NCBI RefSeq assembly: GCF_003001935.1
Contig: NZ_PVNG01000010.1
Span: 62,001-126,000, forward strand
Origin: Nonomuraea fuscirosea
GTDB lineage: Bacteria > Actinomycetota > Actinomycetes > Streptosporangiales > Streptosporangiaceae
Length of the DNA stretch: 64,000 bases
Direction: 5' to 3'
Of the stretch, positions 1-8,890 are shown in pieces. Position numbers and translations under genes: made by a program. Each line of letters begins with the position of its first letter. The stretch's first letter is position 1. The notes beneath the pieces were generated by a model. It was not told the origin of the DNA. It searched no databases and saw only the letters and a program-made list of their open reading frames with translations.

Positions 1-262
1 GCGGCGGGCTCGGCTGCTGCCCTCCGCCCTGCGGCCCGCTCTCGTCGCCGGTGAAGGGCGTGGGGACGAGGCCGAACAGGAACAGGCCCGCCACGGCCAC
101 GACCAGCAGCAGACAGCCGCCGCCCCGGCCGCCGATGGGCAGCATGCAGCCGCCCAGCATTCGGCCGAACCCGCCCCCGCCTCCGCCGCCCCGCTGCGGG
201 CCCGAAGCGCGTACGTCCTCGACCTGTGAAGGGTCGAGGGACTTGTCGTCGTCGAACTGCAT
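1..262 (-). CDS. Neutral zinc metallopeptidase (YpfJ-like), N-terminal part
   Basis: Only the first 87 codons lie in the window; the gene runs off the left edge. The product starts MQFDDDKSLDPSQVEDVR, continues through a Gly-rich stretch (about residues 23-48) and then one membrane segment (about 49-63, CLLLVVAVAGLFLFG) followed by a polar Gly/Gln/Pro linker. This layout is typical of the YpfJ/KPN_02809 family of putative neutral zinc metallopeptidases, whose HExxH catalytic domain would lie outside the window. The ATG at 262 follows a GGGGGAC-type Shine-Dalgarno stretch. The call rests on the N-terminal signature alone, because no catalytic residue is visible. Confidence 0.7.
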   Translation of the reverse strand, partial: MQFDDDKSLDPSQVEDVRASGPQRGGGGGGGFGRMLGGCMLPIGGRGGGCLLLVVAVAGLFLFGLVPTPFTGDESGPQGGGQQPSPP

Positions 263-359
263 GTCGTCCCCCTGACGCAGTTCTCCCCTGTAGCGCTTCG
301 AATACGCACCGCAGTCAATAATGCGAGTTTTTTGCGGATATATCGGATAATGTGCCGCT

Positions 360-1001
360 ATGACGGTTGGCTTGATCGGGATCGCTCTGGTGTCCCTCGG
401 CATGGTGCTCACCCCAGGGCCCAACATGATCTATCTGATCTCCCGTTCGCTCACGCAGGGCCGCAGGTCGGGGCTGATCTCGCTCACGGGCGTCTTCCTC
501 GGCTTCACCCTCTACCTGACCGCCACGTGTCTCGGGCTCACCGCCGTCTTCGCGTACGTGCCCGCCGCCTACACCGCGCTCAAGCTGGCCGGCGCCGCGT
601 ACCTGCTCTGGATGGCCTGGAACACCCTGCGGCCGGGCGGCATCTCCGCCTTCGAGGCGCGCGACCTGCCGGTGGAGCGCCCCGGCAGGCTGTTCTCCAT
701 GGGGCTGCTCACCTGCCTGCTGAACCCCAAGATCGCCATCCTGTACCTGTCGTTGCTGCCGCAGTTCATCGACCCGTCCATGGGACACGTCCTGCTGCAG
801 AGCCTCGCACTCGGCTCGGTGCAGATCGTCGTCGGCACCCTCGTCAACGGCCTGATCGTGCTGTCGGCGGGCGCGCTGGCCGCGTTCCTGGCCCGCCGCC
901 CGGTCTGGGTGCGCGTGCAGCGGTACGTCACCGGCACGATCCTCGGCGCCTTCGCCGTCAGTATGGCGACCGACCGCTCCAAGGCCCTGGTCAGCGCCTG
1001 A
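360..1001 (+). CDS. LysE/RhtB family translocator
   Basis: A 213-residue integral membrane protein of the LysE/RhtB superfamily, which exports amino acids and related small solutes across the cytoplasmic membrane. The diagnostic LTPGPN motif sits at residues 17-22, at the end of the first membrane segment. About six hydrophobic segments follow, with the family's charged loop (SRSLTQGRRSG) after the first. Length matches the family (about 205-215). The ATG at 360 has only a weak ribosome site. It is divergent from the metallopeptidase gene with 97 bp between them, so the two may share a control region. The substrate cannot be told from sequence. Confidence 0.85.
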   Translation: MTVGLIGIALVSLGMVLTPGPNMIYLISRSLTQGRRSGLISLTGVFLGFTLYLTATCLGLTAVFAYVPAAYTALKLAGAAYLLWMAWNTLRPGGISAFEARDLPVERPGRLFSMGLLTCLLNPKIAILYLSLLPQFIDPSMGHVLLQSLALGSVQIVVGTLVNGLIVLSAGALAAFLARRPVWVRVQRYVTGTILGAFAVSMATDRSKALVSA

Positions 1002-1016
1002 ACGGGGCCGGCCGGC

Positions 1017-1412
1017 TCACCGGTCGAACCACGTCGCGGACGGGGACCGGCACAGCTGCCCGAACGCGACCCCGGCCAGCAGCACGCCCAGCACGTTGCC
1101 CAGGCTGACGCTGCCCAGGAGCTGCCACAGGCCGAGCAGCGTGACCAGGAACTCGACGACGAGCCCGCACGCGCGTACCCATGAGCGACGCGTCGAGATC
1201 CGCAGCGCCAGGAACCCGATCAGCAGGATCGTCAGCAGCGGAACGGCCAGCGCGGCCAGCACGGCGCCGCTCGCCGGGCCGGCCGGAACGCTGCCCAGCA
1301 GCACGAACAGCAGGAACAGCCCCACCAGCCCCATGACCGCCTGGACCCACATGCAGATCCTGGCCACGGACACGGCGCGGGGCATCGCCTCGACGGCGTA
1401 AGGCTCGGACAT
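1017..1412 (-). CDS. Small four-helix membrane protein, unknown function
   Basis: Predicted 131-residue protein starting MSEPYAVEAMPRAVSVAR, then four hydrophobic segments (about residues 20-42, 47-68, 80-100 and 103-120). No catalytic motif is seen. The ATG at 1412 was preferred to longer in-frame starts because a GAGAGG ribosome site lies about 9 nt upstream. It converges with the LysE gene, 15 bp apart, and starts divergently from the LLM oxidoreductase. Small actinobacterial membrane proteins of this shape are common and mostly uncharacterised. Confidence 0.6.
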   Translation of the reverse strand: MSEPYAVEAMPRAVSVARICMWVQAVMGLVGLFLLFVLLGSVPAGPASGAVLAALAVPLLTILLIGFLALRISTRRSWVRACGLVVEFLVTLLGLWQLLGSVSLGNVLGVLLAGVAFGQLCRSPSATWFDR

Positions 1413-1574
1413 CGACGAGCCTCTCGATTCGGGGAAGGGTGATCGACGGGCCGAGCATAGGCCGCCGCTCATGGTCATGGACGCCAACCACGCCAACCGG
1501 CATACGTGGCGGGGATTGCCGACCCGGGAATCGCGGAGTGGACTGAAGTCCTACCCACGTCGAGAGGAGGAGCG

Positions 1575-2741
1575 GTGAGCAGGCTTCGTTTCGGTGTCTT
1601 CCTGGCCCCGTTCCACACCGCGGGACAGAACCCCACCCTGGCCATCGACCGCGATCTGGCCCTCATGGAGCATCTCGACCGGCTCGGGTACGACGAGGCG
1701 TGGATCGGGGAGCACCACTCCGCCGGCACCGAGCTCATCGCGTCGCCGGAGATCTTCATCGCGGCCGCGGCGCAGCGTACCCGCCACATCAGGCTCGGGA
1801 CCGGCGTGACCTCGCTGTCCTACCACAACCCGCTCTGGGTGGCCGACCGCATGGTGCTGCTCGACCATCTGACCAGGGGGCGCGTGATGCTGGGCGTGGG
1901 GCCCGGCTCGCTGCCCACCGACTCGGCCATGATCGGGCTCGACCCCACCGACACGCGGGAACTGCTCGACGACAACCTCGACATCGTGCTGCGGCTGCTG
2001 CGCGGGGAGAGCGTCACGGCCCAGACCCGTACGCACACGCTGGTGGACGCGCGGTTGCAGCTGCGGCCGTACACCCACCCGCGGTTCGAAGTGGCCGTCG
2101 CCGCGGTGGCCTCGCCGACGGGGCCGCGCCTGGCCGGGCGGCACGGCCTGGGCCTGCTGTCGATCGGCGCGACGCTCACCGCCGACGGCTTCGACGCGCT
2201 GGCGCACCACTGGAACGTCATGGAGGAACGCGCCGCCACGTACGGCACCACGGTCGACCGCGCCGCCTGGCGGCTGGTCGGGATCATGCACGTGGCCGAG
2301 ACCCGCGAGCAGGCGATGCGGGACGTGGAGTACGGCATCGAGCCCTGGTTCCGCTACTTCCAGAAGGTGGCCGCGTTCCCGCAGATGGGCGTCCAGGGCG
2401 GAGACCTGAAGGAGATGATCGACTTCGTCCGCGGCTCGGGCATCGGCGTGATCGGCACCGTCGAGGACGCCAAGGCCCAGGTGCGGCGGCTGCTCGACCA
2501 GTCCGGCGGGTTCGGGGCGATGCTGCTGATGGCCCACGAGTGGGCCGATCCGGCGGCGACGAACCGTTCGTACGAGCTCATCGCCCAGCACGTGCTGCCC
2601 GAGTTCCAGGATCAGGCGGGGCCGACCCTGGACGCCGCCGCCCGCGCGAGCGCGGTCCGCGAGGACTACGCGCAGGCGCAGCTGAGCGCGGTCGCCCGCA
2701 TGACGGACAAGTACCGGACGGAGGCGAACATCAAGGACTGA
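1575..2741 (+). CDS. LLM-class flavin-dependent oxidoreductase
   Basis: A 388-residue luciferase-like monooxygenase. It begins MSRLRFGVFLAPFHTAGQNP and carries the typical TIM-barrel signatures DEAWIGEHHSAGTELIASPEIF, LGTGVTSLSYHNPLWVADRM and RVMLGVGPGSLP. Members use reduced FMN or F420 to oxidise or reduce small organic substrates. The GTG start at 1575 is chosen because GAGAGGAGG lies directly upstream; the reading frame stays open to 1506 without a better start. It resembles the limonene/alkanal monooxygenase-like group, but cofactor and substrate are not decidable here. It stands alone, followed by a convergent small secreted-peptide gene. Confidence 0.85.
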   Translation: MSRLRFGVFLAPFHTAGQNPTLAIDRDLALMEHLDRLGYDEAWIGEHHSAGTELIASPEIFIAAAAQRTRHIRLGTGVTSLSYHNPLWVADRMVLLDHLTRGRVMLGVGPGSLPTDSAMIGLDPTDTRELLDDNLDIVLRLLRGESVTAQTRTHTLVDARLQLRPYTHPRFEVAVAAVASPTGPRLAGRHGLGLLSIGATLTADGFDALAHHWNVMEERAATYGTTVDRAAWRLVGIMHVAETREQAMRDVEYGIEPWFRYFQKVAAFPQMGVQGGDLKEMIDFVRGSGIGVIGTVEDAKAQVRRLLDQSGGFGAMLLMAHEWADPAATNRSYELIAQHVLPEFQDQAGPTLDAAARASAVREDYAQAQLSAVARMTDKYRTEANIKD

Positions 2742-2744
2742 GCG

Positions 2745-2909
2745 CTATTGCGGCGAGTCGGAGATCTCTCCCGAGGGCTTGGGCCACTCAAGCTTGGTGC
2801 CCGGATCGACAGCCCAGGCGGAGGAGGCGGCCGCGGCGCCGATGCCGATGCCGATGAGCCCGGCGGCGGCCACGAGGGCGAGCCTCTTGAGCAGTCTGGT
2901 GTTTCTCAC
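2745..2909 (-). CDS. Small secreted or membrane-anchored peptide
   Basis: A 54-residue product, MRNTRLLKRLALVAAAGLIG, with a basic N-terminus, a hydrophobic core (about residues 10-32, rich in Ala/Gly/Ile) and an ASSAWAVDP stretch that could be a signal peptidase site near residue 32. About 20 mature residues remain (PGTKLEWPKPSGEISDSPQ). The GTG start at 2909 follows a clear GGAGG 4 nt upstream, which supports translation. It is separated by 386 bp from the divergent SARP regulator at 3296. Function unknown; a small exported peptide beside a regulator is suggestive but nothing more can be shown. Confidence 0.55.
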   Translation of the reverse strand: MRNTRLLKRLALVAAAGLIGIGIGAAAASSAWAVDPGTKLEWPKPSGEISDSPQ

Positions 2910-3295
2910 AAGACCTCCGTTGCGTGACGAACGTGCGAGGGTGATGTTAATGGGCGCGGAGATCAGGACACAATGTGTTTCGCGTGCACGGCTGGGGTCG
3001 AGCCTGCGCACGGCCAGAGAATGGCGCTGTCAGGTGAACACCCGACAAACGTCGCGGCGATCCCGCGACGTCAGGTGTGAGGCCGGATGGACGCTCTCCG
3101 CGACGGATCCGGGCGGGGTGCCGCATGGCGATCAGGCGTCTCGCGAGTCGGTTGTAAGGGAGTTGTAAGCCCGTACTCCTATACATGCACTTGTGCACCC
3201 CAGCGCCGGAAATTTCCGCATTTATGGCGTTGTATCCGCTATTGCGGGACCGGCGGGCTTATTGTCGACCCCAATGAAGGAGGGCAGCGCTCCTA
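2910..3295. other. 386-bp divergent intergenic region before the SARP gene
   Basis: No convincing gene is seen. The region is clearly more AT-rich near its right end than its surroundings. It holds the paired heptamers at 3152-3169, a TATACA box at 3180-3185 and the GAAGGAGGG ribosome site just before the GTG at 3296. The left end holds the GGAGG site of the small peptide gene. Confidence 0.6.
3152..3185 (+). promoter_or_regulatory. Candidate SARP-type operator and promoter
   Basis: Two identical heptamers TTGTAAG start at 3152 and 3163, exactly 11 bp apart. A TATACA hexamer at 3180-3185 begins 10 bp after the second copy. SARP proteins are known to bind heptamer direct repeats phased at 11 or 22 bp, with the last repeat about 8 bp from the -10 box. 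The geometry fits autoregulation of the SARP gene at 3296. A weaker third copy (TCGCGAG, 4 of 7) is in phase at 3141. Binding itself is inference. Confidence 0.5.
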
Positions 3296-6112
3296 GTGAC
3301 GCTGGAGATCAGATTTCTCGGCCCGTGGCAGGTATTCGCCGCTGACGAACCGGTCCGGATCGCCGGGCGCCGACGCATCGGCGTGCTGACCAGACTCGCC
3401 CTGAACGCCGGGCAGGCCGTACACGCCGAGCGCATCCTCACCGACATCTGGGGAGAGAGCTCCACGGCGACCGCCGCCAAACAGCTCCACATCGTGGTCT
3501 CCAAACTCCGCCAGACCTTCGCCCCGCACATCACCGGAGACATCCTCCAGACCGTGCCCGGCGGTTACCGGCTCGCGGTCGAACCGGACGACGTCGACGC
3601 CCACCTGTTCCTGCGCCTGGCCAGGCGCGCCCGCACCGCCCAGGCGCAGGGGGCCGCCGCCGACGCGCTGTTCCGCCAGGCCCTGCGACTGTGGCGGGGC
3701 GAGCCGCTGGCCGAACTGACCGATCCCTGGGCCAGGATCGAGGCCACCCGGCTGGAGGAGGAGCACCTCACCGTCCTGGAGGACCACGCCGACCTGCGCC
3801 TCGCCGCGGGCGACCATCATGCGGTGGCCGCCGAGCTGGCCGTACACGTGCGGGTTCATCCCCTGCGCGAACGCCCGGCCGCGCAGCTGATGCTCGCCCT
3901 GCACCGCGCCGGCCGCCCCTCGGAGGCGCTCGCCGTCTACCAGGCCACCCGCCAGGTCATGATCTCGGAGCTCGGCCTCGAACCCGGAGCCGAGCTGCGC
4001 CGGCTGCACCAGGCCGTCCTGGCCAAGGACCCGAGTCTCGACCTGACCGTCCCGGCCCAGCAGGTCACGGTCGCCGGGTCGTACCCGCCGGCCGAACTGC
4101 CCGCCGACACCCACACCTTCACCGCCCGCACCGCCGAGATCGACCAGCTGCGCACCGCGCTCGGCCCCGCGGCGGGCCCGACGCAAGGCCCGCCCGTCAC
4201 CGTGATCGACGGGCCCGGCGGCATCGGCAAGTCCGCCCTGGCCGTGCACGTCGCCCACGCCGTGGCCCCCGGGTTCGCCGACGGCGTCGTCTACGTCAAT
4301 CTGCACGGATCCACCCCCGGGCTCGACCCGCTGACCCAGGACCAGGCCCTGCGCCATCTGCTGCGCTCCCTGGGCCTGGACGGCGCCGCCGCCCCCGCCA
4401 CCTCCGGCGAGGCCGCCGCCCGCTACCGCTCCCTGACCGCGCGGTCCGACCTGCTGGTCATCCTGGACAACGCCCGCGACGTACGCCAGGTCCGCCCGCT
4501 CATCCCCGCGGGCCCCGGCTGCCGCGTCCTGATCACCTCCCGCGAACCGCTGGCCGCCCTCGACAACGCCCGCCACCTCAACCTGGGCGCCCTGGACGCC
4601 GCCGACGCCGCCGCGCTGCTGTCCCGCCTGGCCGGACCCGACCGGACCCGCGCGGAACCGCGGGCGGTCGAGCGGATCGTCGACCTGTGCGGCGGCTTCC
4701 CCCTCGCGCTGCGGATCATCGGCGCCCGCCTGGCCGCCCGCCCCGACCTGACCCTGTCCGGCCTGGAGGCACGGCTGGCCGACGCCACCCGCCGCCTGGA
4801 CACGCTGGAGTACGCCGACCTGGCCATCCGCGCCAGCATCGCCGTCAGCCACCATCACCTGCGCGAAGAGCCCGCCGGCCGGGACGCCGCCCACCTGCTG
4901 CCCCGGCTCGGCCTGCTCGACCTGCCCACCCACACCCCGGCCGCCACCGCCGCCCTGACCGGCTGGCCGCAGCACCGCGCGGAGGCCGCCCTCGAACGCC
5001 TCCAGGACGCCCGCCTGCTCGAACCCGGCCCCGACCGCTACCGCTTCCACGACCTGGTCGGCCTCTACGCCCGCGAACGCGCACACCAGGACGTGCCGGA
5101 GGAGGAACGCGCCGCCGCCGTACAGCGGGCGCTGCACCACTACGTGGCCACCCTCTGGACGGCGGGCCGGATGCTCAACCCCGACGCCGGCTTGCGGGCC
5201 CCCGTCGAGCTGCCCGACAGCCCCTTCGCCGACCCGGCGCAGGCGGGCGGATGGGTCCAGGCCGAACGCGACAACCTGCTCGCCGTCGCGCAGCAGGCGC
5301 TGACCGGCCCCGACCCGGCGACCGCCGTCGGCCTCGTCGTCGGACTCCACTGGCCCTTCTGCTTCCAGGGCTGGCACACCCAACTGGCCGGCGTCTACGC
5401 GCAGGCCATCGAGGTGGCCCACCGCATCGGCGCCTGGGAGGACAAGGCCCAGATCAGCAGTTTCCTCGGCTGGGCCTATCGGGACCAGGGCCGCTACGAC
5501 GACGCGATAGCGCAGCTGAAGACGGCGCTCACCGACTGGGACCGGGCCGGCCTGCCGCGCAGGAAGGTCGGCGTGCTCAACAACCTCGGCGTCATCAACA
5601 CCATCGTGGGCCGCCTCGACGAGGCGCTCGGCTACCTGGAGTCCGGGCTGGAGCTCAACGACGAGGCAGAACGGCCCGTGGCCACGGCCACCCTGCGCAA
5701 CAACCGGGTGCACGTCTACTACCGGCAGGGCCGCTTCGACGAGGCGATCGCCGAAGCGCGCCTGCTGGTGGAGCAGGCGCCGCGGACGGGCCCGCTCGCC
5801 GACGCGGGCATCGCCCACGGGTCGCTGGGCGACGCCTACCGCCACGCCGGCCGGCCGGCCGAGGCGGCGGAAAGCTACACGACGGCGGTACGGCTGCTGC
5901 GCGAGGCGGGATACCACCTGAAGGAGGCCGTGTCCCGCTGGTGGTTCGGCACCACACTGCACGACCTCGGCCGCCACGCCGAAGCCCGGCGGCAATGGGA
6001 GGACTCCGTCCGCCTGCTGCGCGACGCCCGCCTGCTGACGCCGGGGGAGGCCGGCGACATCCTCGCCCAGACCGTGCCGGAAACCCCCCAGCCGATCAGG
6101 AACATGCTCTGA
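3296..6112 (+). CDS. AfsR/SARP-family transcriptional regulator with NB-ARC and TPR domains
   Basis: A 938-residue regulator. Residues about 1-95 form an OmpR-like winged helix (MTLEIRFLGPWQVFAADE), about 96-245 the BTAD helical domain (ends near ELGLEPGAELRRLHQ), about 265-600 an NB-ARC STAND ATPase with Walker A GPGGIGKS at 306-313 and VILDNARD as Walker B, and about 640-938 TPR repeats. Family members sense a signal through the C-terminal part, oligomerise with ATP and activate promoters with phased direct repeats, often of antibiotic clusters. GTG at 3296 follows GAAGGAGGG. No biosynthetic cluster lies beside it. The repeats at 3152-3169 suggest self-control. Confidence 0.9.
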   Translation: MTLEIRFLGPWQVFAADEPVRIAGRRRIGVLTRLALNAGQAVHAERILTDIWGESSTATAAKQLHIVVSKLRQTFAPHITGDILQTVPGGYRLAVEPDDVDAHLFLRLARRARTAQAQGAAADALFRQALRLWRGEPLAELTDPWARIEATRLEEEHLTVLEDHADLRLAAGDHHAVAAELAVHVRVHPLRERPAAQLMLALHRAGRPSEALAVYQATRQVMISELGLEPGAELRRLHQAVLAKDPSLDLTVPAQQVTVAGSYPPAELPADTHTFTARTAEIDQLRTALGPAAGPTQGPPVTVIDGPGGIGKSALAVHVAHAVAPGFADGVVYVNLHGSTPGLDPLTQDQALRHLLRSLGLDGAAAPATSGEAAARYRSLTARSDLLVILDNARDVRQVRPLIPAGPGCRVLITSREPLAALDNARHLNLGALDAADAAALLSRLAGPDRTRAEPRAVERIVDLCGGFPLALRIIGARLAARPDLTLSGLEARLADATRRLDTLEYADLAIRASIAVSHHHLREEPAGRDAAHLLPRLGLLDLPTHTPAATAALTGWPQHRAEAALERLQDARLLEPGPDRYRFHDLVGLYARERAHQDVPEEERAAAVQRALHHYVATLWTAGRMLNPDAGLRAPVELPDSPFADPAQAGGWVQAERDNLLAVAQQALTGPDPATAVGLVVGLHWPFCFQGWHTQLAGVYAQAIEVAHRIGAWEDKAQISSFLGWAYRDQGRYDDAIAQLKTALTDWDRAGLPRRKVGVLNNLGVINTIVGRLDEALGYLESGLELNDEAERPVATATLRNNRVHVYYRQGRFDEAIAEARLLVEQAPRTGPLADAGIAHGSLGDAYRHAGRPAEAAESYTTAVRLLREAGYHLKEAVSRWWFGTTLHDLGRHAEARRQWEDSVRLLRDARLLTPGEAGDILAQTVPETPQPIRNML

Positions 6113-6234
6113 CCCGCCACCCTCGGAGCCGGGCTGCTCATGGCGCCGGCCACGCACGCCGCGCCCGATGCGAAGATCAATCGGCGTCGGCCCGATATCG
6201 CGAGAAGCTGAGCTCATGCCTGAACGGAGCAGCG

Positions 6235-6678
6235 CTACGGGTTGAGCGCGGCACGCAGCCGCTCCGCGTAGGCCCGGCGACGGTCGGCGGGCAACCACTC
6301 GGGCTCCGGGGGCGTGCGGTAGAGGTCGTCGCCGGGGTAGCGGGGGAAGAGGTGCTGGTGGAAATGCCAGACGTCCTGGTTGCCCGCGGGCTCGTTGTGC
6401 TGGCGGGTGGAGACCCCCGCGCAGTCGTACGCGCTGCGCATGGCGCGGGCGAGCAGCCGGGTGACGTCGAAGATCGCGTGCCCGTCGGCGGCGGGGAGGT
6501 CGTACAGGTTCTCGTGATGGGCGACGGGGATGATCAGCAGATGCCCCGCGTTCCGCGGCCACCAGCGGGGACAGATCATCGCGAAGACGCGCTCGTCGCG
6601 GTGGACCACGTCGGGCTCGCGGTCCGGGGTGAGATGGCAGAACGGGCAGTGGTAGTCGGCGGGGGCGTGGTTGTGCAC
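6235..6678 (-). CDS. HIT family hydrolase
   Basis: A 147-residue histidine-triad protein, which hydrolyses or transfers nucleoside monophosphates from substrates such as dinucleoside polyphosphates. The catalytic triad is visible as HFHQHLF at residues 105-111 (His105, 107, 109), preceded by the GHLLIIPVAHHENLYDL strand-helix typical of the fold. An early CPFC (11-14) could bind zinc, as in many HIT proteins. GTG at 6678 is preferred over an upstream start at 6756 because an AGGGAGA site precedes it. It converges with the SARP gene. Confidence 0.85.
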   Translation of the reverse strand: MHNHAPADYHCPFCHLTPDREPDVVHRDERVFAMICPRWWPRNAGHLLIIPVAHHENLYDLPAADGHAIFDVTRLLARAMRSAYDCAGVSTRQHNEPAGNQDVWHFHQHLFPRYPGDDLYRTPPEPEWLPADRRRAYAERLRAALNP

Positions 6679-6766
6679 GCGGCGTCTCCCTGGCTGGTCG
6701 TCATCCGTGGGTCCAGTCTGCTGCGAATGCCCGGCCACGACACGCAACGTACGCATTCGAGGCCCT

Positions 6767-7189
6767 TCAGGGACGCGCCGGCGGCGGCCACTCGACGAGC
6801 CCGTCGAGATCCGGCGGCCGGTAACCGGCCCCTTTGAGCACCTTGCCGTCCGCCCGGCGGAGTACCCGGCCGTCGGCGTCGAGCTTGCTCATGTTGGACC
6901 GATGAACCTCGACGAACACGGCCGGCAGATCGATCCCCAGCGCATCCGCGGCACCGTAGGTGACATAGAGCACGTCAGCCAGCTCCTTGGCCACCGCCTG
7001 ATACGCGCCGAGCGGATCACCGCCGGTCCGCAGAGCCTTCGCCAGCTCGGTCAGAGCCTCGGCGGCCTCACCCGCCTCCTCGACCAGCAACGTCCGCCGC
7101 TGCTCCGCCACCTCGGGCCGCCCGGCCTCGGCCACACCGTCGAACACCTCGCGAAACTCGGCCACCCGCCGCATCGGCTCATGATCCAT
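6767..7189 (-). CDS. MazG-like nucleotide pyrophosphohydrolase
   Basis: A 140-residue all-alpha NTP pyrophosphatase. The metal-binding pattern is seen as LLVEEAGEAAEAL (about residues 34-46, the ExxE pair) followed by KELADVLYVTYGAAD (about 66-80, the ExxD pair). The tail NMSKLDADGRVLRRADGKVLKG is frequent in actinobacterial homologues, which remove nucleoside triphosphates by cleaving pyrophosphate. It lies 88 bp upstream of the HIT gene on the same strand, and both proteins act on nucleotides, so a common house-cleaning role is plausible. Confidence 0.8.
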   Translation of the reverse strand: MDHEPMRRVAEFREVFDGVAEAGRPEVAEQRRTLLVEEAGEAAEALTELAKALRTGGDPLGAYQAVAKELADVLYVTYGAADALGIDLPAVFVEVHRSNMSKLDADGRVLRRADGKVLKGAGYRPPDLDGLVEWPPPARP

Positions 7190-7227
7190 GCCCCGACCCT
7201 AAGCGCTCCGCACCATCGGACGACGCG

Positions 7228-7902
7228 TCACAGCCCTTGCGCGCGCAGCACGTCAGCAAGCGTCTGCGAAGTGCTGTTCTGCATGGAGTTGTAACTGAAC
7301 CCCCCGAGTGTTCCTGCGCCGAGGAACCGCAGGTTGCGCAGATCCGTGGAGTACGAGAGCCCGGTGAGGTCGCTCGCCAGGGCGAACGATCTCTCCAGCG
7401 GGTGGTCGATCCCCGGCCCGTCGATGTCGTGATCGGGATCCAGTGCGACCTCACGCATCTTCGCGACCAAGCGGTCCGGATCACTGCCCGATCGCTCCTC
7501 CGGATACATCGGGTCGAACCAGACGACCGGCGCGCCGTCGACGATGTAGGCGAAGGTGTCCTGGGCATAGTCGTGGCGGCAGACCGACACGACCTCGGTT
7601 CCTCGTGAGACCGGGGCGTAAACCTCGTCGGCGACGGCCATCATCCATCCTCCCGGTTCGACGACCACAGTCCAGTCGCCGACCCGGGCGGCGCCGATGT
7701 AACCGGCCGCGTCGGCCCTCATGCTCTCCGCCGAGCGATACTCGACTTCGTGGAAGGCCACCTCTTCCACGGTCTTCTCGTCCACGCCGAACCGGCGGAG
7801 GGCCTCCTCCGGGGAGACATCGCGGACGAAGGACACACAGTAGATCTCACCCAACGTCTCGTAGCCGGGGAAGCAGGGAAGGTCTTCGGGGGCCTCTGTC
7901 AT
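7228..7902 (-). CDS. DUF6461-like protein
   Basis: Predicted 224-residue soluble protein starting MTEAPEDLPCFPGYETLGEI. It has the pattern VSPEEALRRFGVDEKTVEEV followed by a WTVVVEPGGWMMAV strand and AYIVDGAPVVWFDPMYPEERSG, which I associate with the DUF6461 family; that assignment comes from memory and is moderate. No catalytic motif is evident. ATG at 7902 is preferred over the longer open frame because AAGGAG lies 7 nt upstream. It sits in a minus-strand run with the MazG and HIT genes, 38 bp from MazG. Confidence 0.6.
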   Translation of the reverse strand: MTEAPEDLPCFPGYETLGEIYCVSFVRDVSPEEALRRFGVDEKTVEEVAFHEVEYRSAESMRADAAGYIGAARVGDWTVVVEPGGWMMAVADEVYAPVSRGTEVVSVCRHDYAQDTFAYIVDGAPVVWFDPMYPEERSGSDPDRLVAKMREVALDPDHDIDGPGIDHPLERSFALASDLTGLSYSTDLRNLRFLGAGTLGGFSYNSMQNSTSQTLADVLRAQGL

Positions 7903-8008
7903 GGTCGCTCCTTGATCGTGTGAGCGGCATGATCGCAGCCCTCGCCGACAAACGGCCTCGCCGCGCGCGTTCGGCCTGGTCATGGGCGGCGTCCGACGGT
8001 GGGCGCGC

Positions 8009-8836
8009 TCAGATCCAGAGGTAGAGACCCTGACCGGCGCGTACGACCGGATCCAGCCAGTCGAAGAACTCCTCCACCCATGGATCCCGCACGCCCTCTT
8101 CCGCGACCGGCAACGCGGGCGGATGCCGTTTGAAGGCGCCCGGCACCACCCGGCTGAACGCGCGGGCGGCCTGATCCAGCAGCTCACCGTGCCGCGTCAC
8201 CGCCTCACGATGCTCCCGCTGTCCGGGCTCTGCTCTGTCGTCCTCGACGGTGAGCGGCGGCGGGCCGGGGCTGGGCGCGGTGGGCGGGGCCGGCAGGGCG
8301 AACACACGGTGGCGGGCCTCGACGAAGGCGGGTCTGCGGGTCCAGGCGTTCGTACGATCCAGGGTGGTCTGTGCTGTGGTGAGGAGATCTTCCTGGGTTT
8401 CGGCGAGCAGGCGGCTCGTGTCCCACGTACGCAGCCGGTCGCGGTAGTGGCGGAACCCGCCCGCCATGGTCTCGGCGTACCAGCGGCGCCACCTGACCGC
8501 CCACCCCGCCAGCTCGTCGGGCAGGAGCGTCGCCCAGGCCGCCTGCCGCCACTCGGGCGGGAAGACGGGGTTGCCGCCGATGACGCCGACCCGGTGCGAA
8601 CGGTCCTGATCGAGCACGAGCAACGAGCACAGCCGCTCGTCGAGCTCCCGCCACCGCGCGAGGATCGCGTCGTGCCCGGTCTCCTCCGGCGGGCTCGTCT
8701 CTTCCGGCGGGTCCGTGCGCAGCGTGCTCCCGAGTGCGTGGGCCAGGCGCGCGTGGGCGCGGGTCAGCCGGACGAGCTCACCGGGATCCCGCCGGGCGAC
8801 GTCGCGTACGGCCGCAGGCACCCAATCCGTCCCCAC
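8009..8836 (-). CDS. Hypothetical protein, function unknown
   Basis: A 275-residue soluble protein starting VGTDWVPAAVRDVARRDP from a GTG. It is rich in Arg, Trp and Pro, with a helical middle (WRRWYAETMAGGFRHYRDR) and a C-terminus ending FFDWLDPVVRAGQGLYLWI. I recognise no family or catalytic motif. It lies 106 bp upstream of the DUF6461-like gene on the same strand, and the 21-bp repeat array 8891-8974 lies between its start and the end of the transglutaminase gene. Codon use is normal for the window, which supports a real gene. Confidence 0.5.
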   Translation of the reverse strand: MGTDWVPAAVRDVARRDPGELVRLTRAHARLAHALGSTLRTDPPEETSPPEETGHDAILARWRELDERLCSLLVLDQDRSHRVGVIGGNPVFPPEWRQAAWATLLPDELAGWAVRWRRWYAETMAGGFRHYRDRLRTWDTSRLLAETQEDLLTTAQTTLDRTNAWTRRPAFVEARHRVFALPAPPTAPSPGPPPLTVEDDRAEPGQREHREAVTRHGELLDQAARAFSRVVPGAFKRHPPALPVAEEGVRDPWVEEFFDWLDPVVRAGQGLYLWI

Positions 8837-8890
8837 GGCCCGTCATCGTAGCTGGCGATCATCCGAAGAGGTGTCCCTCAGGGAGTCGGT

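Noticed and set aside
3293..6562. 1089-codon minus-strand open frame opposite the first SARP gene
   Set aside because: It is an antisense shadow of a GC3-biased gene; the product is Arg/Gly/Val-rich low complexity with no domains and no ribosome site.
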